DNA of 64,000 nucleotides from Ardenticatena maritima (GTDB taxonomy: Bacteria > Chloroflexota > Anaerolineae > Ardenticatenales > Ardenticatenaceae), in contig NZ_LGKN01000003.1 of the NCBI RefSeq assembly GCF_001306175.1, forward strand, positions 868,001 to 932,000. Reading direction: 5' to 3'. This document shows positions 52,162 to 60,753 of the stretch, one piece after another (the first letter of the stretch is position 1; every line of letters starts with the position of its first letter). Made by a program: the position numbers and the translations under genes. The notes beneath the pieces are model-generated. The model did not search any database, was not told the DNA's origin, and was given only the letters and a program-made list of their open reading frames with translations.

Positions 52162-53052
52162 TCAGGGACAAACGTCAAGCACCATGCCTTCACGCGCCAT
52201 AACAGCGCCATCCCAAATATCTTGCGCCTGGCGTTCCATCTCCAACAAAAACTCATCATCATGTTGGGGGTCGTGGTGGAACAGCACCACACGCTTTGCC
52301 CCCGCCGCCTGCGCTGTTTCAATCGCCATGCGCGGCGTGCTATGCCCCCACCCTTGACGCGAAAAATACGGATTCATGTATTCTTCTTCGGTGTAATTGG
52401 CGTCATGAATCAGAATATCCGCTCCTTCGGCAAAGCGGATGAGCGCACGCGCGCCACCGGCATAACTTTCAAAATCCGTGGCGTACACCACACTGTGATG
52501 CCGCCACTCCACACGAAAAAGGAAAACGCCTTGCGGGTGAGCGGTGCTGTAAATTGTGCGCACCACCACATCCTCAGGATCAAACGCCTGTTGCGCAGGC
52601 GCTTCAAACACATCCGGAACACCAGACCCGGGACGCCACCGATAGATATTCCCGTGGCGCAAATGATAAACTTCGCGCCGTGCCGGCATGGTGTTTAAAA
52701 AGAGCGGAAACGTTGGCGGCTGGAATTGCGCTTCCAAAAACGGTTGTAACGGTTCCCGCCCTAACACGCGCGGGCCATAGACCCGCACCGTCGTATTGTG
52801 GTAGCGCAAAGGCGCAAAAAAGGCAAACCCTTCGATATGGTCGCGGTGCAGGTGGCTTAAAAAAATGGTCACGTCCAACTCATTGGGGAGAATCGTGCGT
52901 CCGAGGGGGATAATGCCCAAACCAGCGTCAAAAATGAGACGATGCTCACCGGCAATGACTTCAACGCATGGCGTCATACCACCAAATTCAATCGAGTGCG
53001 GCGCCGCATACGCACCGCGCACACCCCAAAATCGTACACGGAAATCACTCAT
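52162..53052 (-). CDS. Metallo-beta-lactamase fold hydrolase
   Basis: 296 residues with the zinc-binding LSHLHRDHIEG (HxHxDH), FDAGLGI and TDFE segments and a late FHHDP. The start (MSDFRVRFWGVRGAYAAP) and the cyclic-phosphodiesterase-like arrangement resemble MBL proteins sometimes found near response regulators. Substrate unknown; RNA, cyclic nucleotide or phosphonate-type esters are possible. It is divergent from the T-box/serS unit. Confidence 0.85.
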   Translation of the reverse strand: MSDFRVRFWGVRGAYAAPHSIEFGGMTPCVEVIAGEHRLIFDAGLGIIPLGRTILPNELDVTIFLSHLHRDHIEGFAFFAPLRYHNTTVRVYGPRVLGREPLQPFLEAQFQPPTFPLFLNTMPARREVYHLRHGNIYRWRPGSGVPDVFEAPAQQAFDPEDVVVRTIYSTAHPQGVFLFRVEWRHHSVVYATDFESYAGGARALIRFAEGADILIHDANYTEEEYMNPYFSRQGWGHSTPRMAIETAQAAGAKRVVLFHHDPQHDDEFLLEMERQAQDIWDGAVMAREGMVLDVCP

Positions 53053-53172
53053 AAGGCTCCAACTTGCTGTTTGCTTATAAGGAGGTTGTCTCGCATGGTA
53101 TCATACCCACAAAGGGGTGTCAAAGCCTTTTTTGTTCAAGAAAAAGAGGAACCTCAACCCCGCCAGCACGAT

Positions 53173-53202
53173 TTGACACAGCCTTCCTCCCCCGCCTATA
53201 AT
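53173..53202 (+). promoter_or_regulatory. Consensus promoter of the T-box/serS transcript
   Basis: A perfect TTGACA (53173-53178) and perfect TATAAT (53197-53202) with an 18-base gap. Transcription should start near 53209, about 310 bases before the serS ATG. Confidence 0.85.
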
Positions 53203-53230
53203 GGCACCCACAATCAGACAACGCAAAAAC

Positions 53231-53484
53231 GATGACGGAGACGAGTACGGCGAACCCTGACCTTCAGAGAGCCGTCGGGTGGTGCGAGACGGTGGCAGAT
53301 TCGCCGGAATCCCCTCCCGAGTTGCCCACGAAAACGACCTTTGGTCGGCGAAGTGGTGCCGGGTGCGCCCGTTATCGCGCGAGAGTCCCGATGGACTCGC
53401 CGAGGCTACGACCCGCGAGGGCGTAGCGAAGGCAGGTGGCACCGCGAGCCAGCGCTCGCCCTGCAAAAGGGCGGGCGTTTTTTG
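53231..53484 (+). ncRNA. T-box riboswitch (serine) upstream of serS
   Basis: The conserved T-box AGGTGGCACCGCG is at 53434-53446. Its UGGC can pair with the 3' GCCA of tRNA-Ser, which has discriminator G. In Stem I, GGCGAA (53249-53254) pairs with TTCGCC (53300-53305) above a loop-E-type specifier bulge, AGTA (53244-53247) opposite GAA. The next triplet, TCC (53310-53312), is a serine codon and is the predicted specifier. The terminator stem (53453-53462 / 53468-53477) and a T6 run complete the switch: uncharged tRNA-Ser would stabilise the antiterminator. It fills most of the 465-base gap before serS. Confidence 0.92.
53453..53483 (+). terminator. Regulated terminator of the T-box
   Basis: Stem CGCTCGCCCT / AGGGCGGGCG (one G-U), loop GCAAA, then six T. 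It is mutually exclusive with the antiterminator pairing of the T-box sequence. Confidence 0.9.
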
Positions 53485-53517
53485 TTGCGCAACCGAACAC
53501 GCAAGGAGGAGGAATGT

Positions 53518-54825
53518 ATGTTAGACTTGAAACTCATTCGCGAAAACCCGGAATACGTCAAAGAAGGTTTACGCAAACTCTTTGAACCGACGGAAATTAT
53601 TGACGAAATTTTGGAACTTGACCAGCGCCGCCGTGAGTTGCTCACCGAAATTGAGGCGCTGCGCGCCCAGCGCAATGCCGAATCGAAAGCCATTGGGCGC
53701 ACGAAAGACCCCGAAGAGCGCCAAAAACGCATTGAAGGCGTGCGCGAAATCAACGCACGCATTGAAGCGCTGGAACCTGAACTTGAAGCCGTGGAAGCCA
53801 AACTGAACGACCTGCTCCTGCGTGTGCCCAACCTGCCGCATGAATCGGTTCCTGTTTCGCCCAGCGAGGAAGACAACAAACCCGTGAAGTATTGGGGCGA
53901 CATTCCCGAATTTGACTTTGAACCCAAGCCGCACTGGGAATTGGGGGAAGAACTCGGCATTATTGACTTTGAACGCGGCGTCAAAATCAGTGGGTCGCGC
54001 TTCTTTGTGTTGAAAGGGTTGGGAGCGCTACTGAACCGCGCGCTCATTCAATTCATGCTCGACCTGCACATTGAAAAACATGGCTATCTCGAAGTCTATC
54101 CTCCCTTCATGGTGCGTGGGCACTGCCTGGTGGGCACAGGGAACTTGCCCAAGTTTGGCGAGAACCTCTTCCGCGATATCGAAGAAGATTATTGGTGGAT
54201 TCCTACCGCCGAAGTCCCTGTGACGAACTTGTACCGCGATGAAGTGCTGGACGGCGACATGCTGCCCATCTACCACGTCGCGTACACGCCCTGCTTCCGC
54301 CGCGAAAAAGTGAGCGCCGGGCGCGACGTGCGCGGTATCCAACGCCTCTACCAGTTCGACAAGGTGGAAATGGTGAAGTTTGTCAAGCCTGAAACGTCCA
54401 TGGATGAGTTGGAAAGCCTCATTCGCAACGCCGAGGAAGTGGCTGAGTTGCTGGGCTTGCCCTACCGCCGCGTGCAAATCGTCACCGGCGACCTCTCGTT
54501 CACAGCCGCTGTCAAGTACGATATCGAAATGTGGGCGCCCGGCATGCAATCATGGCTCGAAGTCTCGTCGTGCTCGAACTTTATGGACTTCCAGGCGCGC
54601 CGTGCGAATATTCGCTTCCGCCGCGAACCGGGGGCGCGCCCCGAATATGTGCATACGCTCAACGGCTCGGGGCTGGCAATCCCACGCACGATGATTGCGC
54701 TCATGGAAACCTACCAGCAAGAAGACGGCAGCATTCTCATTCCCGAAGTGTTGCGCCCCTACATGAAGGGCATCGAGCGCATTACCAAGGAAAACGCGCT
54801 CTACGGGCACAACGTGCCGCGCTAA
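53518..54825 (+). CDS. serS: Seryl-tRNA synthetase
   Basis: 435 residues from the ATG at 53518 ([20 protein letters not shown]), behind AGGAGGAGG; upstream frame is T-box RNA. Class II synthetase: an N-terminal coiled-coil tRNA-binding arm (residues about 30-105) and a catalytic domain with motif 1 ([12 protein letters not shown]), motif 2 ([14 protein letters not shown]) and motif 3 ([17 protein letters not shown]). The ATP and serine sites look complete. Regulated by the serine T-box; ends at a terminator. Confidence 0.97.
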   Translation: MLDLKLIRENPEYVKEGLRKLFEPTEIIDEILELDQRRRELLTEIEALRAQRNAESKAIGRTKDPEERQKRIEGVREINARIEALEPELEAVEAKLNDLLLRVPNLPHESVPVSPSEEDNKPVKYWGDIPEFDFEPKPHWELGEELGIIDFERGVKISGSRFFVLKGLGALLNRALIQFMLDLHIEKHGYLEVYPPFMVRGHCLVGTGNLPKFGENLFRDIEEDYWWIPTAEVPVTNLYRDEVLDGDMLPIYHVAYTPCFRREKVSAGRDVRGIQRLYQFDKVEMVKFVKPETSMDELESLIRNAEEVAELLGLPYRRVQIVTGDLSFTAAVKYDIEMWAPGMQSWLEVSSCSNFMDFQARRANIRFRREPGARPEYVHTLNGSGLAIPRTMIALMETYQQEDGSILIPEVLRPYMKGIERITKENALYGHNVPR

Positions 54826-54847
54826 CCATTCAATGCCGCGATATGTC

Positions 54848-54884
54848 ACTCTCCGGCGTTTTCACATCGCGCCGGAGAGTTTTT
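54848..54884 (+). terminator. Rho-independent terminator after serS
   Basis: An 11-base stem ACTCTCCGGCG / CGCCGGAGAGT, loop of 11 bases, then TTTTT. Confidence 0.85.
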
Positions 54885-54916
54885 ATGTCAACAACAAGCA
54901 AAGGAGGCAAGCAACC

Positions 54917-55633
54917 ATGTGGAGCCCTTTCCCATCACCCGAACGTGTGCTCGTTATCATGGCGCACCCCGACGACCCCGAATTTGGCGCGGGGGGCACC
55001 ATTGCCCGCTGGGCGGACGCCGGCGCAGACATCACCTACGTCATCGTCACCGATGGGAGCAAAGGTTCGGGTGACCCGGAGATGACGTGGGAGCGGCTTG
55101 TGCGTCTCCGCGAGCAAGAACAACGCGAAGCCGCGCGCATTCTGGGGGTGAAAGAATGCGTCTTCCTGGGCTATCCCGACGGCGAAGTCTATAACACCAT
55201 CGAACTGCGGCGCGACCTGGTGCGGCTCATTCGCCTGTATCGCCCCGACGTGGTCATCACGCACGACCCCACAGCCCGCTTCATCGGGAATACGCGCATC
55301 AACCACCCCGACCACCGCGCCGTCGGCGATACCACACTCGACGCTATTTTCCCGCTGGCGCGTGACCGCCTGAATTTTCCTGAGCATGAAGCCGAGGGCT
55401 TAGCCCCCCACAAAGTGCTGGATGTTTTTATGACGCCCACGAACGAGCCCAACTTCTGGGTGGATATCGAACCTGTGCTCGACCGCAAAATCCGCGCGCT
55501 GCTCGCGCACCAAAGCCAAATCGGCGACCCCGCCACTTTGCGCGAACGCATCGAAGCCCGCAGTCGCGAATATGCCGCCGGTTCCATCTACCGGTACGCC
55601 GAACGCTTCCGCCGCATTGTGCTGAAGGGCTAA
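54917..55633 (+). CDS. PIG-L family deacetylase (LmbE-like)
   Basis: 238 residues from the ATG at 54917, behind AAAGGAGG. The zinc motif MAHPDDPEFGAGG (AHPDD) is near the N-terminus, with TDGSKGSGD and the second His site INHPDHRAVG. Such enzymes deacetylate N-acetylglucosamine-type groups in glycolipid, mycothiol or bacillithiol synthesis. The substrate is not evident. Single-gene unit between terminators. Confidence 0.88.
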   Translation: MWSPFPSPERVLVIMAHPDDPEFGAGGTIARWADAGADITYVIVTDGSKGSGDPEMTWERLVRLREQEQREAARILGVKECVFLGYPDGEVYNTIELRRDLVRLIRLYRPDVVITHDPTARFIGNTRINHPDHRAVGDTTLDAIFPLARDRLNFPEHEAEGLAPHKVLDVFMTPTNEPNFWVDIEPVLDRKIRALLAHQSQIGDPATLRERIEARSREYAAGSIYRYAERFRRIVLKG

Positions 55634-55636
55634 AAA

Positions 55637-55669
55637 AACCAGCCAGGTCGCTCAATGACCTGGCTGGTT
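55637..55669 (-). terminator. Terminator of the aldehyde dehydrogenase gene
   Basis: A 13-base perfect stem AACCAGCCAGGTC / GACCTGGCTGGTT with a seven-base loop; the minus strand runs on into a T-run (A-run at 55632-55638). It also sits 3' of the PIG-L gene. Confidence 0.85.
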
Positions 55670-55688
55670 GTACACATGTTGGCTTTTT

Positions 55689-57326
55689 TCAGAACCACGT
55701 GCGCAAATGGCGCACATATTCCACAAAATTGACACGCTCGCGCGCCCGACGGTTGAACATGAGTTTCAGCAGCGCCAGCGGGCGCTTGATGACGGGACCA
55801 TACAGCGCCTGCGCAAAATCGGACATGAGCGCGGGCACGTTCTTGTCGTAGGGGTACCACCACGCTTCAAGCGCCTTTTCGCGGTACTCCTCCGTCACGA
55901 ACTTGATATTGACCAACTCGTACAAGCCATACGGCCCAATCACGCGGCCAAAACCGCTTGATTTGACGCCTCCCCACGTGGCTTTGGGTTCGCCCCACTG
56001 GCAAGCGTGGTCGTTCACGTTGACCGCCCCCACCTTCAAGCGCGCCGCTACTTCATGCGCCAGCACTGGGCTTTGCGTCCAGACGCTTGCCGTCAAGCCA
56101 AAGGGCATGCTATTTACAAAGGCGATAGCCTCTTCAATGCTCGCCACCGGTAGAACCACCAGCACAGGGCCGAACGTTTCCTCCTGCACAATGCGCATAT
56201 CAGGCGTGACATCCACCAGCACGGTGGGGGCGAAAAAGTAGCCCGGCCCTTCCAAACGGTGCCCACCCACCAACGCCCGCGCCCCTTTGGCCAGCGCATC
56301 CTGCACCTGCTCTTCCACAATTTGCAACTGCCGCGCATTACTCAACGGCCCAACGTCTGTGTTGGGGTCCAGCGGGTTGCCGACACGCAAGCCGCGCACG
56401 ATATCCACCACGCCATTCACAAACGCATCGTACACGGCACGGTGCACCAACGCGATTTCAACCGAAGCGCACGTTTGCCCGGCGTTTTCCATCGCCATCC
56501 ACGTAATGCCGGGAATAGCACGCTCCAAATCGGCATCGTAGGCGACAATGGCGGCGTCCTTTCCGCCCAATTCCAGCACCACATCTTTGGGGCCAGCCGC
56601 GGCGGTCGCCATGACTTTCCGCCCGGTGGCGACGCTCCCGGTAAAGACGATTTTATCCACAAGGGGGTGCTGAACGATGAGCGGCGCATGTTCATCGCGC
56701 ACATGCACCACGTTGACCACACCGGCGGGCAACTCGGCTTCGCGGCAAATGGTGGCGATTTTTTGCCCCACCAAAGGCGTAAAAGGCGATGGCTTCACCA
56801 CAACGGTGTTCCCCGCCGCCAACGCCGCCACCAACTGCATGAACGGAATGCCAAAGGGATAGTTCCAGGGGGCAATAATGCCAATCACGCCCAACGGGTC
56901 GTAGCGGTAGTACATGCGTTTGCTCCCAAAAACGGGATGGCTGGGCGACACACGGCGGCTCCGCAACAGATTCAAACCGTCGCTTTCCAGCCATTTGAGA
57001 TACGCCAGCGAGGGAAAGATTTCGGTCACGTAGGCTTCGCCGGGGGTCTTGCCCTGTTCAGACGCAATCAACTGCGCCAACGCATCGCTTTCTTGCAACA
57101 ACACACGGCGCAAACGCTGCAAGTACGCGCGACGGCTGGCATGCGACGTTTGCCCCCAAATGCGTGCCGCATCGGCGGCGGCTTCAATCGTGGCGTTCAA
57201 CTCTTCCGGCGTCATCAGTGAAACGTAGCCCAACACCTCACCCGTCGCCGGATTGAAACTCGCCAGGCGATTGGACGGCTCGGCGGCTTGTTCGGCGGTC
57301 AACGAATGGTGAACGGTATCCGTCAT
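55689..57326 (-). CDS. Aldehyde dehydrogenase family protein with C-terminal extension
   Basis: 545 residues from the ATG at 57326 (MTDTVHHSLTAEQAAE), behind AAGGAGGAG. NAD(P)-dependent oxidation of an aldehyde to an acid: IIAPWNYPFGIP (cofactor), ELGGKDAAIV (catalytic Glu), ENAGQTCASVE (catalytic Cys) and the late ETFGPVL are intact. A C-terminal stretch of about 50 residues beyond the usual end (YPYDKNVPALMSD ... EYVRHLRTWF) is basic and aromatic and might bind a membrane or partner. The substrate is unknown. Confidence 0.9.
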   Translation of the reverse strand: MTDTVHHSLTAEQAAEPSNRLASFNPATGEVLGYVSLMTPEELNATIEAAADAARIWGQTSHASRRAYLQRLRRVLLQESDALAQLIASEQGKTPGEAYVTEIFPSLAYLKWLESDGLNLLRSRRVSPSHPVFGSKRMYYRYDPLGVIGIIAPWNYPFGIPFMQLVAALAAGNTVVVKPSPFTPLVGQKIATICREAELPAGVVNVVHVRDEHAPLIVQHPLVDKIVFTGSVATGRKVMATAAAGPKDVVLELGGKDAAIVAYDADLERAIPGITWMAMENAGQTCASVEIALVHRAVYDAFVNGVVDIVRGLRVGNPLDPNTDVGPLSNARQLQIVEEQVQDALAKGARALVGGHRLEGPGYFFAPTVLVDVTPDMRIVQEETFGPVLVVLPVASIEEAIAFVNSMPFGLTASVWTQSPVLAHEVAARLKVGAVNVNDHACQWGEPKATWGGVKSSGFGRVIGPYGLYELVNIKFVTEEYREKALEAWWYPYDKNVPALMSDFAQALYGPVIKRPLALLKLMFNRRARERVNFVEYVRHLRTWF

Positions 57327-57525
57327 GAGACTCCTCCTTGCCCTCAACCTCAGTGGACCTTGCCCGAATTGTATCGCAAAACCAAGACCTGCAAAGGGGC
57401 ACTCTTTGGGCGCCGCCCACCCGCGGCTCGTCGGTTTGGCGAATTGCCACCCCGAACAAACATCGTATAATCTCGGCGGCTCGGCGCATGTCGCCAAATT
57501 TTATGTCAAATGAGGTCGGAAACCG

Positions 57526-57990
57526 ATGGACAACACATCGAGCATCATCAGCACGCAGAAACTGGTTGCATTGGCTTGGGAAAATCGGCGCGAAATCAAA
57601 CGCTTTATCAAATTCGCCATCGTTGGCGCAATTGGGGCGGTTGTAGATTTTAGTGTGCTGAACCTGCTCGTGCTCGTTGCGGGGCTTTCGCCGCTTGTCG
57701 CCAATCCGTTCTCATTCACCGCCGCCGTCATCAGCAACTTCACCTGGAACCGTCTCTGGTCGTTTCCCGAAAGCCGTTCGCGCCCGGTGACGACGCAACT
57801 GGGGCAATTCTTCACCGTCAACCTGATTGGGTTGTTGCTGAATCAGGCCATTTTCACCATGGTTCTGCATCTCTTGGGCACTCACATTCCCCACCCGTGG
57901 GACTACAACCTTGCCAAAGCCATTGCCATTGGGCTGGTGCTTTTCTGGAATTTTGGCGCCAATCGCCTCTGGACCTACCGCGGTCTGTAA
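57526..57990 (+). CDS. GtrA family membrane protein
   Basis: 154 residues with four hydrophobic helices. KFAIVGAIGAVVDFSVLN and the SNFTWNRLWSFP segment are typical of the GtrA family, which is thought to flip polyprenyl-linked sugars across the membrane for polysaccharide or teichoic acid decoration. No glycosyltransferase partner is adjacent. Ends in a terminator at 58008. Confidence 0.87.
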   Translation: MDNTSSIISTQKLVALAWENRREIKRFIKFAIVGAIGAVVDFSVLNLLVLVAGLSPLVANPFSFTAAVISNFTWNRLWSFPESRSRPVTTQLGQFFTVNLIGLLLNQAIFTMVLHLLGTHIPHPWDYNLAKAIAIGLVLFWNFGANRLWTYRGL

Positions 57991-58007
57991 AAATGTCGGC
58001 GCTCTTC

Positions 58008-58040
58008 CGCCCGCCGCTCTCCACAGTGGCGGGCGTTTTT
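58008..58040 (+). terminator. Rho-independent terminator after the GtrA gene
   Basis: Stem CGCCCGCC / GGCGGGCG followed by five T. Confidence 0.85.
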
Positions 58041-58154
58041 GTCTTTTTCGGGCATACATTCCGCACCTTGACGCATCCCATCTTTGGCGCATAATCGCGC
58101 CGCCGCCACAGACAACCACGCCAACCGAACTCAATCCAGAGAAGGAGCAAGCCT

Positions 58155-58994
58155 ATGAGCGCCATCACGACGGACACCCTCATGCAAATCGCTCTCGACA
58201 TGGCGGGCATGGAGAGTATCCCCGGTGATTGTGGTATTTTCGTGCCCGGCGAACGCATTCAACGCATTCTCGTCGGGCTGGATATTGACACAGGCGACCT
58301 GCTGCTTGCCAAACAACTCGGCTACGATTGCGTGCTGGCGCACCACTTTCGCGGTACTGAAGCCGAATTGACCGGCTGGCAAGTCTATCAGCGCCATATT
58401 GACCTTATGGTCGCCGCCGGTGTTCCTCGCATGGTCGCCGAAGAAGCGGTGTATGAACGGCTCGACCTGTTGCGGGTTGCCGCCCACGCCGCCAATTATG
58501 ACCGCGTCAGTGGGGCGGCGCGCCTGCTGGGCATGCCCTTCCTCAACATCCACAGCCCACTCGATGAATTGGGACGCGCCGCCATGCAGCGCGCTGTGGA
58601 TGAACTGCTCCGCACGAACCCGCAAGCCACCGTCGCGGAAGTTGCCGCGCACCTCAGCGCCACCTTCAAAGAATTTCAAGCCGCCCGCACCCGCGTTGCC
58701 ATTCGCCTGGGCGACCCCGACGCCCCCGCCGGGCGTGTGGTGGTCGCGCATGGGGCGCTCACCAACGGCGGGGCGGCTGTCGCGCGCGCCTATTTTGAGC
58801 ACGGCGTGGACACGGTGATTTATATCCACATCGCCCCGCAAGAACTGGTGAAACTGCAAAACGAAGCCCGCGGCAACCTCATCGTCACCGGGCACATTGC
58901 GAGCGACGCCATCGGCATCAACATCTACCTGGACGAACTGGAACGCCGCGGCTTGCACATCACCACGCTCAACGGCATTGTGCCGCGCCGCTAG
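58155..58994 (+). CDS. NIF3-like protein
   Basis: 279 residues. The call rests on the NIF3-type strands GLDIDTGDLLLAKQLGYDCVLAHH (a metal-binding His-His after the second strand) and the late NLIVTGHIASDAIGIN (a second metal site). NIF3/YbgI proteins hold a two-metal centre and form toroidal hexamers; their chemistry is not settled. It diverges from standard NIF3 in its middle part. AGGAGC precedes the ATG; the M20 gene follows after 9 bases, so the two are an operon. Confidence 0.65.
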   Translation: MSAITTDTLMQIALDMAGMESIPGDCGIFVPGERIQRILVGLDIDTGDLLLAKQLGYDCVLAHHFRGTEAELTGWQVYQRHIDLMVAAGVPRMVAEEAVYERLDLLRVAAHAANYDRVSGAARLLGMPFLNIHSPLDELGRAAMQRAVDELLRTNPQATVAEVAAHLSATFKEFQAARTRVAIRLGDPDAPAGRVVVAHGALTNGGAAVARAYFEHGVDTVIYIHIAPQELVKLQNEARGNLIVTGHIASDAIGINIYLDELERRGLHITTLNGIVPRR

Positions 58995-59003
58995 GAGCCA
59001 CCC

Positions 59004-60188
59004 ATGCACGATCTTGCCGCTTGCATCGCTTTTCTGCAACGCCTGGTGCAAACCCCCAGTTTGCCGGGGCATGAAGCCGACCTCGCCGCGCTCGTCAAGG
59101 CTGAAATGGAGCGCCTGGGCTACGATGAAGTGTTTGTGGACGCCGCCGGCAACGTGATTGGGCGTATTCGTGGACGGGGGGACGCCCCCGCCGTCATGTT
59201 CAACACGCACCTCGACCATGTGGACCCCGGCGATCCCGCTGGCTGGCGGTTTCCACCCTACGGCGGCGAGATTCACGATGAAGCGGTGTGGGGGCGCGGC
59301 ACGGTGGACATCAAAGGTCCCCTCGCAGCGCAGGTGTACGGTGTGGCGCGCTTGAAAAACGACCCCACCCCGCCCCCCGGCGATGTGTACGTGAGCGCCG
59401 TGGTGCAGGAAGAAATCGGCGGTTTGGGTGCGCGCCACCTGCTCACCCACCTGCAACCGCCGCTCATCGTGGTTGGCGAACCCAGCCGCAACGAATTGCG
59501 CCGCGGTCATCGTGGGCGCACCGAGGTGATTCTGCATATTCGCGGACGCAGCGCCCACGCCAGCATGCCCGCCGAAGGCGTCAACCCCCATTTTGTGGCG
59601 GCGCGTTTTCTGCTGGCGCTGGAAACATTGCCCATGCAGACCCACCCCGACCTGGGCAGAAGCAGCGCCACGCCCACCCTCATCCGCATTGACCAGACCA
59701 GCAGCAACGTTATTCCCGGCGAACTGTGGCTGACGATTGACTGGCGCAATATCCCCGCCGAAACCGCCGAAACGATTTGCGCCCGCCTGCGCCCCCTGGC
59801 GGAAGAAGCCGCCCGCGCCGTACCCGGCGCGCAAGCCGACATTCTGGTGCGCACCCACGAAGTCGCGAGTTATACGGGGCTCCGCATGCTGTTGCCCGCC
59901 GATAACCCCGCCTTTGCCCTGCCCGCCGACCATCCCGCTTTGCGCGCCGCCGCCCACGTGCTCACCGACGCTCTTGGGCACACCCCCCACGTGGATGTGT
60001 GGCAATTCGCCACCGACGGGGGGCATTTTGCCAAAGCGGGGCTTACCGTCATCGGCTTTGGGCCGGGGGACGACCGCCTGGCGCACACCAACATGGAACA
60101 CATTCGCATCGCCGATGTGGAGACCGCTCTCCGCGGCAACGCTGCGCTGGCGCGTGAATGGGCGTGGCGCGTCGCGACGTCCCGCTAG
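59004..60188 (+). CDS. M20 family metallopeptidase / deacylase
   Basis: A 394-residue di-zinc hydrolase of the ArgE/DapE/carboxypeptidase G2 type. Metal ligands are visible in NTHLDHVDPG, GRGTVDIKGP and VVQEEIGGLG with the catalytic Glu pair, and TDGGHFAKAG and the late HTNMEHI. It begins 9 bases after the NIF3-like gene. Typical substrates are N-acyl amino acids, acetylornithine or succinyl-diaminopimelate; the real one is unknown. Confidence 0.87.
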   Translation: MHDLAACIAFLQRLVQTPSLPGHEADLAALVKAEMERLGYDEVFVDAAGNVIGRIRGRGDAPAVMFNTHLDHVDPGDPAGWRFPPYGGEIHDEAVWGRGTVDIKGPLAAQVYGVARLKNDPTPPPGDVYVSAVVQEEIGGLGARHLLTHLQPPLIVVGEPSRNELRRGHRGRTEVILHIRGRSAHASMPAEGVNPHFVAARFLLALETLPMQTHPDLGRSSATPTLIRIDQTSSNVIPGELWLTIDWRNIPAETAETICARLRPLAEEAARAVPGAQADILVRTHEVASYTGLRMLLPADNPAFALPADHPALRAAAHVLTDALGHTPHVDVWQFATDGGHFAKAGLTVIGFGPGDDRLAHTNMEHIRIADVETALRGNAALAREWAWRVATSR

Positions 60189-60210
60189 CGCATTCATCCT
60201 GACACAAAAA

Positions 60211-60241
60211 AAAGCGCCTCTCGCTGAGTGAGAGGCGCTTT
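60211..60241. terminator. Bidirectional terminator between M20 and OsmC genes
   Basis: A 12-base stem AAAGCGCCTCTC / GAGAGGCGCTTT with a seven-base loop; A-run on the 5' side and T-run at the 3' edge; the stop of the OsmC gene lies 13 bases away. Confidence 0.8.
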
Positions 60242-60254
60242 GTGTTCGCCGCTT

Positions 60255-60734
60255 CTATGCTTCCAGCGGCTCAATATGCAACTCAGTGGTAATCTGCACA
60301 CAATTGCGAATGGTGCGCGCAACCGGGCAATAATCGGCGTGAAAACCATGCACACGCTCGGCTGTGGCGTGATGTTCGGGCGCCGCTTTCAGCGTGTAGC
60401 GAACATGAATGCGCCGCACCACCAGCACGTTGCCATCTTTCTCAATCTCACCCACACATTCGGAAACCAACCGTCCTTCACCCGCCGGGATTCCGCGCGC
60501 TTCCAGCGCGCCGCCAAACGTACCGGTCAGTCACCCAGCGGTCGCCGCCACCAGATAATCAAGCGTGGTGGCGTGCGGTTCGTGCACGTTCTGGTCAACA
60601 CCGTAGTGCTCGGCAATTTCAGAATGCACACCAAAGAAGACGGGGTCCGGTTCGACGGGCAAATAGGCACGGCGTAATGGTCCTTTCACCCGCTCGATCC
60701 GCACATGGCTGCGATAGACCACCTTGTCCGCCAT
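60255..60734 (-). CDS. OsmC family protein with in-frame TGA at the catalytic cysteine (candidate selenoprotein)
   Basis: Reading through a TGA at 60533-60531 gives a 159-residue OsmC/Ohr-like hydroperoxide reductase. It begins MADKVVYRSHVRIERV after a perfect AAAGGAGG. The TGA is codon 68, in LVAATAG-U-LTGTFGGALE, exactly where OsmC proteins have their peroxidatic Cys. The second site Cys136 (HADYCPVART) is present. From 60511 to 60495 a stem GCGCGC-UGGAA-GCGCGC puts an apical loop with GG 26 bases after the TGA, in the range of bacterial SECIS elements. A Cys-to-stop mutation is the alternative. It follows the lactate permease by 19 bases. Confidence 0.72.
60495..60511 (-). promoter_or_regulatory. 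Candidate bacterial SECIS hairpin
   Basis: On the minus strand GCGCGC, loop TGGAA, GCGCGC: a six-base stem whose loop has G at its second and third positions, starting 26 bases after the TGA codon. Size, position and loop G fit known bacterial SECIS rules, but any GC-rich gene may form such stems. Confidence 0.45.
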
Positions 60735-60753
60735 ACGCACCTCCTTTGTGAAG

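Noticed and set aside
53341-53517. Longer serS reading frame starting upstream of the ATG at 53518
   Set aside because: The stretch is T-box RNA and terminator; a strong Shine-Dalgarno marks 53518 as the start.
58131-60197. A 688-codon minus-strand frame
   Set aside because: Antisense to the NIF3-like and M20 genes; composition shows a shadow frame of GC-rich coding DNA, no ribosome-binding site.
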